Positions 9,767 to 20,800 of a stretch of DNA of 64,000 nt are shown piece after piece (the stretch's first letter is position 1; each line of letters opens with the position of its first letter). Below the pieces are notes generated by a model. That model was not told the origin of the DNA. It was given only the letters and a program-made list of their open reading frames with translations, and searched no databases. The stretch covers positions 48,707,385 through 48,771,384 of the forward strand of contig OZ021727.1 in NCBI GenBank assembly GCA_963978545.1, written 5' to 3'. Source of the DNA: Linyphia triangularis. Its lineage: Eukaryota > Arthropoda > Arachnida > Araneae > Linyphiidae. A program made the position numbers and the translations under genes.

Positions 9767-11176
9767 CTAGTTGAATACCCGTGCTTCGCTACGAAATTTT
9801 AACATGTGCAATATTTTAGCTAGCTGTGAGACTTCGCTTTGCGGAATTCTGTCATTCGTGTTTAGGTCCCAGATTTTAGCGCTTCGCTCGCAGGAAGGTT
9901 CATCGCTACATAAAATCGAGCTCACTTCGTTCGCTGAAAAGTTCATTGACACATAAACACAGGCTTACTTCACTCGTTGAAAGGTTCAATACTATGCAAA
10001 AATAGGCTCGCTTCGCTCGCTGAAAAGTTCATTGCTGCGTAAGCATAAGTTCGCTTCAATCAATACAATCTATTTGCTACGTAAAGCCTTAATATTGGAA
10101 ACCTCTCCCTTGTCAAAAAAAAAAATTCTCCGTTAAAACAATAATACAACATCCCTTTAAGATTATTTTAATACGTGTTTGTGGAAAGCAAAATTAGAGT
10201 CCAAAACTACTTATGTTGAAACTTTCAGAGCTCTAGGCCTATTAAAAGTCGCTTTTTGTGAACAAATTAATTTTAAAATATTAATTAAAAGCAAATTAAA
10301 ATGTTAACATTATTTTTGTCAGTCCAATTAGAAGGTCAAAACTACTTGTGTTGAAAATTTCAGAACTGTAGCCCAATTACAACTCGTTTTGTAAAATATT
10401 TGTTAATTAATTAAAAAAAAAAATTAAAAAAAAAAAAAAAAAAAAAATTAAAATTCTGTTTTTCAAAAATCAAATTGGAAGCCCACAGCTACATATGTTG
10501 AAAATGTCAAAGCTGTAGCCCAATTTGAAATCGTTTTGTAAAATATATATTAATTAATTAAAAAAATTAATTAATAACGAACTAAACAAAGATTTAAAAT
10601 TCTATTTTTCTAAAGTCCGACTAGAAGGCCAAAACTACTTATGTTGAAAATTTTAGAGCTGTAGCTCTATTAGAAATCGTTTTGTAGATTATTAATTAAT
10701 TTATTTAAAAAAATTAATTAAAAAGAAACTAAATACAAATTTACAGTTCTTTTTTTAAAAGTCCAATTAAAAGGCCAAAACTACTTATGTTGAAAATTTC
10801 AGAAATGTAGCCACATTAGAAATCGTTTTGTAACATATTAATTAATTAAAAAATTAATTTAAAAAAAAACTAATCAAAATTTTAAAATTCTGTTTTTTAA
10901 AACTACAATTAGAAGGCTAAAACTACTTATGTAGAAAATTTCAGAGCTGTATCTCTGTTTGAAGTTGCTTTGTAAAAATAAAAAATTAATTAGAAAATTA
11001 ATTAAAAAAGAACTAATTAAAATTTTAATATTCTGTTTGACATGTATACAATTAGAAGGCCAAAACTACTTATGCTGAACATTTCAGAGCTCTATTCCAA
11101 TTTTAAGTAATTTTCTATAGATACACAGAGCCACATACAGACAGACAGACATACAGCTTGTTTTATTATTATAGAT
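9767..11176 (+). mobile_element. Dispersed element with CTAG...GAATACCCGTGC head and internal tandem repeats, copy 1
   Basis: Head: CTAGTTGAATACCCGTGCTT at 9767. Tail: a run of ACAGACAGACAGACAT and then TTTTATTATTATAGAT at about 11130-11176. Inside are short units with CGCTTCGCTCGCTGAAAAG (about 9870-10070) and then about seven units of 134-149 bp (10190-11110), each with a core like AACTACTTATGTTGAAA and ATTTCAGAGCTGTAG. The paralogous IR-B intron at 48540-48610 lacks the whole segment, which gives an empty site and confirms it as an insertion. I do not know its class; no coding sequence is visible. Confidence 0.8.
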
Positions 11177-11698
11177 TAGACAGATGGGTGCTTAAAAGTT
11201 CAGACAGGGGTTTTACCAAGCCAATATAAATTAATGAATTGAGCAAACGCTTTCCCTATAAATTTCAATTTTTTTTATTTCAATGAAAACTAATTTAAGA
11301 TTAATGTAATTTTAATAAGAAACTTATTTATAATATAAACCATAATGACAAAGTTTTCAATACAAATCCTTTATATAAATTGTATATTTTCATAAGCAAT
11401 AGTAACTTGTTGAACTCAAATCGAATTTTCATAAAGTTTGGCTTCTACGAAGGAATCGTCCATTTTGAACTCTTTACTAATTTTTTTTTTACCCCAAACT
11501 TGATTGAATACATTGGAATCCACAAAGAAAATTGGATGATGGCAAGTGTGTCAATTAGGCCACCGCAGATTAACCCGATAGCTACTCACACAAAATCGAA
11601 ACAAATATAAAGGATTTTAAAATAGAAATAAAAACTTTTCAAAAGACATTTGTCGATTTTTTTTTATGGTGCTGTGCTACAAAAAACTTTTTTCTTAC
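11177..11698. other. IR-A intron after the TM1 exon
   Basis: Host intron sequence. 11185-11270 aligns with 48575-48650 in IR-B. The frame at 11380-11610 has no recognisable features and I do not regard it as a gene. Confidence 0.6.
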
Positions 11699-11846
11699 CC
11701 TGTCCCAACAAAGAAGTTTCGAATATCCACATAAATCTTAAGAACGCTTCTGAGTTCTTCTTCGAATGTCTGGAAGGCAGTATGGAATATATTAAGCAAG
11801 CCGCTCCAGAAACAATACATATGGAAACAAGTATTGATAACCAAAC
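11699..11846 (-). CDS. IR-A exon 5, first transmembrane segment
   Basis: 148 nt. Acceptor ...TTTAACAG and donor GTAAGAAA. It encodes a hydrophobic helix (VWLSILVSICIVSG) followed by a basic loop and FLRFMWIFETSLLGQ, the position of the pore loop. It is the same length as the IR-B exon at 58248-58395 and differs at about 7 of 49 residues. Confidence 0.88.
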
Positions 11847-14800
11847 CTGTTAAATGTATATAAATTCATATATCAAAGGTTTATAAGGATAAAATAATAT
11901 TAAAATCTACTTCAAAATACGAATTCATAAAGTAAAACTTTATCCCCTCACCTCCTCTCCCATTCCCTCTACAGATTTTTACTTTTTGAAATGGATGATA
12001 AACTAATTATAATATTCAAAAACCAACAAATATTACCAGAAAAAATAAATAAATATAAAGCTATACATATTCAGAAGAAATGATTAAACAATATATTGAT
12101 ATTCACTAATAAATGTTTATCAAGACTTAGTTTTTTTATAATCCTTTAGCCATCTCCTTTCCAAATATGGAAGCTCCTTACTACTACAAAAAATTCTATC
12201 GTAAACAATTCGAGTCATTTTCGATACATTCAATTGCTCAATCTCTCACCAAATATGTTATATATTGAGCATTTTCTAAAAAATAATATTTTGCAATGGA
12301 ATCTCCTCGGAAAATTTTTAATTTGGATTGTTTTTAACAAACAGGATTTTCATTAATTTTAGCATTACTTTGGGTATTCAGGGCAATTTGAAAAACTCAT
12401 TAATGATTGTGAAAAGTGTGTGCGTGGTGGGGGAGGGATAGGGAAGTCGTATGTTTTCTGCCGTGTATACCGAGTGGACCGAATTTTTTTCGACCGAATG
12501 GAGCTCACCAGAATTTGCTCGTTCGAAAAACGCTCATCAGAACGGGTTTTCATCAGAATGAATTTGGGCATAATGAAAATGGTTAGAATGGTATTTCATT
12601 AGAATAGTTTCGACAGATTGAAAGTCACGAGAAGTTATTTGGTCAGAAGTCTTTTCATTAGAAATATATTCGTTACAATCTTACTAGTAGAGCGGCAAGG
12701 CGCCAAAAAATAGCCGAAAACTGCACTTTGTGAAACAAGTCTGTAATTTTGCACATCGATAGATAATGCAATTCTAATAATTTTAAGAAGTGGGGCCACT
12801 CGGATTTCACTTCCGGTCGAGGTTTTATACTACTTCAAAGTTAGGCATAAAATATGCGGATTTTTTTCAATAAAAAGCGTAAATTATAGGTTCACGGCCA
12901 AAAATATGAACTCTATCAACACGTATAATATGTTAAATAGTTAGGCTTTTATTAGAGAATAAAAAAAAATTAAAATTTAAACCGGAAGCTATTAATATTT
13001 TGACCGGAAGTGTATCCCTATTCAACTCCAACAACTTGAACTATATATATAAAACATATTCCATTTATAAAAAGGTTAGTTCAATATATTATAAAACTTA
13101 CCAAATAAAAATATTATTATATATTAAATATATACCAAAATTATAAAGCAAGTTACGACCGGAAGTTCGTAAAATATCTAAATACGTATTAGTAGAGCGG
13201 CTTGACGCCAATAAATAGCCGAAAACTGCACTTCGTGAAACAAGTCTAATTTTGCACACTGATAGAATATGCCATTCTGATCATTTTAAGAAATGGAGAC
13301 ACTCGAATTTCACTTCCGGTCGAGTTTTTATACTAGTTCAAAGTTAGGCGTAAAATGTTCGTTTTTATCAATAAAAATAAATATATGTGGGGTTGCAGCC
13401 AAATCATGAGTTTTATGGACATGTTAAATTTCTAGGTATAGATGAAAGATTAAAAAAAAGTAGTAAAAAATTCGACCGGAAGTCTATCTATAACAACTAA
13501 AACTGCACCCAACAGCTCAAACTTCATCTATGAAACATATGTTATCATTAAAAAGAGAATTTTAGTGATGTTTTATGATAAACTAAAATTAAAAAACGAC
13601 TTCCGGTCTAAGTTCAGACTTCTTTAAAGTTAGACTTAAAAATGCACTCTTAAATTATACCACCTTCATATAAACTATAAAAGGTCACAATTAAAAACTG
13701 TTAAAACTACATGTTATTTATTACATCAAATTATAAGGATGGATATGCTGGATATAAAATGAAAAAACTGCATTTCGTGAAACAAGTCAGTAATTGTGCA
13801 CATTCACAAAATGAGCAATTCTGATCATTTTAAGATGTGGAGAAACTCGGATTTACCTTCAGGTCGAGTTTTTATTCTAGTTCAATGTTAAGCATAAAAT
13901 GTTCGTTTATATTCATAAAAATAATTATATGCGGGATCATTGCTAAACCGTGAGAGCTCTATAGACACGTGTAATATGTTCAATTATTAAATTTGGAGAA
14001 AAGATTTAAAAAAAAAAGGATTAGTCGGAAGTGAATTGCTTTTCGACCAGAAGTCTATAACAGCTTAAACTACATGTATGAAACATATGCTACTAATAAA
14101 AATGGAATTGTGGTGTCATTTTATAATGAACTAAAGCTAAAAAGCGACTTCCCGTCGAAGTTTTAGACTTATTTAAAGTTAGACCTAAAAAATGCACTTC
14201 TTTAAATTTTACCACCTTCATAGAAAGGGTCACAATTAAAAATTATTGATATTACATGTTGTTACATCAAATTATAAGGATGGATTGCTGGAAGTAAAAT
14301 GAAAATTTTCAATCTGAAGTGAGTGTCTGCTTATAAGGAACTGATACTGCCCATATACCAATACTTATAAGTATCACAGTAATATCGTCTCAGATTACCA
14401 AATCTAAGTCTAAAATACAATTAAATATCTGAAAATATGAACAATGAAAAAAATAAAATGTTCAACTTTCGTGTCTCTATCCCCCCCCCCCCCCAAAAAA
14501 AAGGAGTGTGCGATGCGCATCCCTTAAAAAATAATCTTCTGTCTTAGTCCATATTTGAGAGGATTGCAACTAGTGAGATTTTTATTTTGGTTATATTTTA
14601 ATTGTATTGAAAGAAATTCGTACAAGCAAACTTCCGGTCGGAATTCCAGTCATTTCGGTTGAAATTTACTATTTTATACTTAATAAAATCATCATTCCTT
14701 TTCTGGAACACCAAATGAAATCTTCAGGCTATCTGAGACGATATCACCGTGATACATAAAGCTATTGGTTTAAGGGCAGTATCAGTTTCTTATAAGTAGA

Positions 14801-17800
14801 CTTCCAGTCGGAATTTCAGTAATTTTAAGTTGGAGTTTTCCATTTCATGTTCAGCATATCCATCCTTATAATTAGATGTAACAACATGAAATATTAAGTG
14901 TTTAACAGTGACCCTTTATAAGAAGATGGTAATTTTTAAGTCTTAACTTAAAAAATCTAAAACGTCGACAAGAAGTAACTTTTTAAATTTAGTTTATCAT
15001 AAAACATCACCAGAATTCCATTTTTATTGATAGCATATGTTTCATACATGTAGTTTAAGCTATTAGATGCAGTTTTAGCAGTTAAAGATAGACTTCCGGT
15101 CAAAATGCATATCACTTCCGGTTGAAAAATTTTTACTATTTTTTTTTTTAACCTTTTATCTATATTTAACATATTACACATGTCTATAAAGTTCATGATT
15201 TTGGTTATGACCCCACATATATCTATTTTTATTGTTAAAAACGAATATTTTATGCCTATACTAAACTCCAACTTAACTTGACATCACTAGACGGTAGATC
15301 GTCACAGTGCTCATAGGTATTTAATCCATTTTGGCGACGTGAAAGCATAATGTTCGCCAAACCACAACCCTGTAGTAGAGAACAAAAGGCTATAAGGTTT
15401 GGCGAGAACTATGTTTTCACTCCGCTAAAATGGATTAACTGCCTATGAGCACGGTGAAGATCTATCGTCTATACTAAACTCCAACTTAACTTGACATCAC
15501 TAGACGGTAGATCGTCACAGTGCTCATAGGTATTTAATTCATTTTAACGGAGTGAAGACATAATTCTCGCCAAACCTTATAGCCTTTTGTTCTCTACAGG
15601 GTGTTGTGGTTTGGCGAACATTATGCTTTCACGCCGCCAAAATGGATTAAATACCTATAAGCACTGTGACGATCTACCGTCTAGTGATGTCAAGTTAAGT
15701 TGGAGTTTAGTATAACTTTGAACAAGTATAAAAACTGGACCGAAAGTGAAATCTGAGTGGCTCCACTTTGTAAAATGATTAGAATGATATATTCTATCAA
15801 TGTTCCAAAATTACAGAGTTGTTTCACGAAATGCAGTTTCTTCCTCTAGCCTCTCTACTATAAGAAGAAAAAAATCGGTGTAAGCTCTGAAATTTGCTTA
15901 TGCGTTGATTTCCGGTCGGAATTTCAGTCACTTCCGGTTGAAATTTTTCATTTTAAATTTAACATATTCATTCTTACAATTTGATATATAGAACATGAAA
16001 GAAGTATATTAGTTTTTAAAAGTGACCCTTTATATGAAGGGGAGTATTAAAAATGGTCATTATTAAGCCAAACTCTGAAAAAAATATAAAACCTCAACCG
16101 GAAGTAATATCCGAGTGGAATATTTCCATTTGGTATGTTATCGAAATCAACCCTTTTATATACAGAATGTGTTTTATGTGTGTATTTCAAGCTGTTGGTG
16201 TCGATTAGGGATAGACTTCTGGTCGAAATCTAAGGGGACGTAACAGTCATCGACGAAATTTAAATGCAGTATTTACATCCAACTTCAATGTCCTATAAAT
16301 TATTTAATTTTCAATATATATGCACATTTTTTGCACAGGATTTATTGTTGAATATTTGTTAATATAGTAATTGTGTAAAAATAATCAAAAAATTGAATAA
16401 TTTAATTTTATAAACATTTTTTGAACAATGAAATTTTTTAGATTTAAAAAATAGTCATTTGCCTTGGTACACTTTATAAAGAAAATAATCTATAAATATT
16501 TATTTAAAAAATACCAATGTTAAGTAAACATTTGGAATTAATTTGCTGACCTATTTTTTAAAGCAATAGTGCTTTTGAAATTTATTAAAAAAATTATTCA
16601 TTTTGTATGCACTAAAAATAACTTTTTTTTCGACATAAAATCCATAATAAAATATATATATACATATTTATAGTAAATATTTTAGGTCTACAATATAAAA
16701 CTCACTTCTGTATAATATGTTACACAAAAATTAATATGAAATATGAAATAGATTTTTTTTAAAGTGTACCAAGGCAAATGACTATTTTTTAAATCTAAAA
16801 AAATTTCATCGTTCAAAAAATGTTTATAAAATTAAATTTTTAAATTTTTTGATTATTTTTACAGAATTACTATATTAACAAATATTCAACAATAAATCCC
16901 GGAAGTGAAATCCGAGTGGCCCCACTTCTGAAAATGATTAAAATGACATTATCTATCGATGTGCAAAATTACATACTTGTTTCACGAAGTGCAGTTTTTT
17001 TCCCTTTAGCCGCTCTACTATACGAATTTGGCGAAACTTGACAGCTCTGAGGAGGTTTGGCGATAAATGTTTAGTCGTGACCTTCAAGAACATCTCAGAG
17101 GTCAAGGTTTAGTATGCAGAGTTTTTCATTTCGGTAGTGTTATTTTACAGTACTTAGATTTTCAATTCACCTTACTTTTCTTTTCGCAGTTACGTTATTT
17201 TATTCCTGAATATTAACACATTTTTGTATGTATTCATGTTTTTCGGCATGAGTCAAGTTCGTAAACAAGAATCCATTCCAGAAATACCATTTTACATGAT
17301 ATTTTCGTTTTATGTTTTGCTTTTATTTGTGTTCCTTGTGGTCATTTTTTGCGCAAAATGCTAAAAATATAATGATGCGAAAATAAAGTCATTCTTGACC
17401 ACTTTTGCAAATGTAATAGTATAATCGTTTCGATTGGAATCCAAATTCAAATGTAGATACCATTCTACTTAATATATTTAAAGTAAAACATTGCAACATT
17501 AAAAAAAAATTTGCATTACTTTAAATCCATATTTATACCTTGAATATTATTTATATATTGTATCGTACAAAGCAGACATTATTTAATTATAAATATAATG
17601 AAACACTTAATATTATGAAGAGTAGCAAACAAAATTTACAAAAAATATACTACAAACATTTATCAATTTCATGCAAGTTTTTTTTTTTTTTTTTTTTTTT
17701 TCCCCTTTTTTCCAAATCATTACACAATATATTTAATATTTATACTTGAAATTAATGGTAATTTGTATGACTATAACTTTAGTTATTAAATACAAATGAA

Positions 17801-20800
17801 ACAAATATTATTTTATTAAAAGTGTTTGAAATTTTTTAATATTTAAATATCTTTTGTAATACAACATAGGAAATAAAATTAAAAAAAAAAAAGCCTACCA
17901 ACGTATTATGGTATTGAAATATGTTATATAGTACCAAACTTTTGAAACTTTTTTGATCTTTTATTAGCATTTTATTTTTGAAATTACACTTTCCAAAACT
18001 TTTTTTTCCGTTGTGCATAGATAACAAATACTCCTCAGTATTTAAAATCATTAAAATATTCATCCAAAAATACAAAAGTTAAAAAAAATTTAACTATTTT
18101 AGCATTTTTACTTCTTTTTTATTTTTCAATTTTTTAAATACAAATTTATACATATGATCTTGAATAATATTTAAACAAATGAATACATTCTAATTTTATT
18201 TCAAGTGTACTATTTCAAAAGGAAAAAAAAAAAAAAAAATTACAGCAAATTTCTCAACAAAGATGCATAAAAAATTAAGAATTTTTGAAAAAAAGTGGCA
18301 GAAATAGAAAATTTGAATGCATATATCTATTAAGTGTATATTTATATTGTTAAAAAAGAAAAAATCTGATTTTAAATATAATGCACAAATCTCTATAAAT
18401 TAAGAATAATTCAGTGTTTGCCTAATAACTTCTCAGTGGAGCAGCATAGACACATGAAATTCACATCAAAGAGGCATCCTTATGTAACGTAACTATAAGT
18501 AAAACAACTAATTCTCAAATTGAAATGCAAAATGTAAAGTGGAGGCATACGCAAAAGAATGGAGTACCATTAGTGTACAGTTGTACAGATGCATTTACAT
18601 TAAAATACACTCAACTCATGCAGTTGACTTGGCCAGCTGTTGGCTTTTAGTGCGAGATATGATCTTTTCTGTCATCAGTGTTTACTTGACTCTGTATTCT
18701 CATACTTAACATGAATTTTTTGAGGAATTCTAGTGACTAAATTGCTCGTTCCCCCTTTTGAACTGTTTGCAAGTGATGGAAAGTACCCAACACATTAAAT
18801 CATTACACAATGCATAATGTAGAAGCGTCCCACACATGTTTTATGAAATTTGGATCAGAGGAGTGATCTGGCTTTACTTATATGGGCGATATTTATATTG
18901 TTTAATTTTTTATCCAAAGCAAAAGTGCAATAAAATTTGATTAAGTGTCAATAAACACGATTTAGAAAACTGATATTTCACAATTTAAGATTTGTCTAGA
19001 TCATGTTAAAGCAATTCAATAAAAAAGTCGAATTTAGTTATCTTTTGCGCTCCCGAGGAGCTTAATAAAGCAATTCAGCATACTGAATCTAAAGACCCAA
19101 ACTTTTTTCCAACCAAATCGTTATCTTGAATTGGCAGTTACAATGAAATATCATGTTCCCACCTTTCTACAGATCCTATGATGTCCAATATTACTAATGA
19201 GACTGAAAAAATTAGTTTCTGTAAGCAGTTAAAAAGATTTGGTCTTTGGGTACAATAAGTTGAATTGGATTAATAAGCTCCCCAAGAGCGCAAAAAATAT
19301 TTAACTTCAACTTTTTCACTTTACTTACGTTAACTTGATCTATACAAGTCTTTAATGGTAAAATACCGTTGTCTAAATCGTGTTTTTGATACTTATGGCA
19401 AATTTGATCCCACTTTTACTTTGGATAAACGATTACAAAATAGAAATATCACCCCTTTAAGTATACCAGATCACTCCTCTAATCCAAATTTCATCAAACA
19501 TGTGTGAGACGCTTTCACATTATGCATTGAGTAAACATTTAATGTATTGGGAATTTTCCATCACTTGCAAACAGTTCAAAATGTGGGAAGAGCAATTTAG
19601 TCACTAAAATTCATCAAGGCACTCATGTTACGTGGGAGAATACAGTGCCAAGTAAACACTGATGACGGAGGAGATCATATCTCACATCAAAAGTCAACGG
19701 CTAGTCAAGTCAACTCCATGATTTCCGTGATCTTTAATGTAAATGCATCTGTACACTAATGGTACTCCATTCTTTTTCATATACTCCCCACTGTACACTT
19801 CGCATTTCAATTTGCGGCTGAGTTGTTTTACTTATCGAAATGTTACATTAAGGTGTATCTTTGATGTGAATTTCATGTATTTATGCTCCTCCACTGAGAA
19901 ATTATTAGGGAAAAACTGAATTATCTTTTATTTATGGACCTGAGTGTTGTAAAATGCCTGGACATTTTTAATGTTGTCGAAAATAGGAAGCCGTGTGAAT
20001 ACGATATGCGTTTTTGAAGTTTAGTTACAGTAAACAAGTATGTTTAAAGCAAACTAAGTAAAGGAAGATATATTTTTAAGAGTACAAGTATTTTTGAATC
20101 GGTTGTTTTATAAATTGCTCATAAAACAGAATTTTTTAATTTTTTTTTTATTTTTTTTTAAGGTATCGGACCCATTTAATGTAACTTGTATTTTATATTG
20201 CAATACATATTTCTCTACTCTTAGGCTTTAGATAGGTACTGCTTCAAAAATATTAATTCAGTAAACCCCGATGTGGAACGTTGTAAACCGGCCGTTGTTA
20301 CAGTTATTGGACAATCTTGTCCAAAGCTGGGTAAAATATAATAGAAGTTTTGAAATGTTGACGCTCAGTTTTAAAATTGAAATATTTTACTTATAAGAAT
20401 GCATAGAGTTTCAATAGTTATGAGCGATTGGAGACAAAATCATATGGTGGATGTTTGTTTTCTCTTTCTACTTATATACATATAAGTGAAGAAACTGAAA
20501 AATCACAATTTCCATTTGGCCTTCAGTTCTGTTTCCTTTAAAATCACTGTAATATCTTTTTTTGGTTGGGCTTTATAAATATGAGTTTTATGTTTTAGTA
20601 AAGTTTCTATATAATATCACCACTACTTTTTTTTTCTTTTTTAATTTCACCAGGATGCATCTGTTTATAGAAATCCTTTACTTATGAGTTACTTCAGCAA
20701 TTATTATTATTATTATTAATATTATTTTCAAATAGGAGTCCACATTTTGCATCTTTAAATACACAAACCATTATAACTGAGAGAAATTTATTTATTACAA

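Larger units (their letters stand above)
12685..17020. mobile_element. Outer foldback-type element with TAGTAGAGCGGC ends
   Basis: TAGTAGAGCGGC at 12685 is matched by GCCGCTCTACTA ending at 17020. The terminal inverted repeat extends at least 130 bp: the left copy through the GTGAAACAAG and CACTTCCGGTC motifs, the right copy at 16898-17020. Arms are built of repeated modules with CACTTCCGGTCG. A second element of the same family is nested at 13190-15860. No transposase is present. A TA target duplication is possible but the ends are ambiguous by a few bases. Confidence 0.75.
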
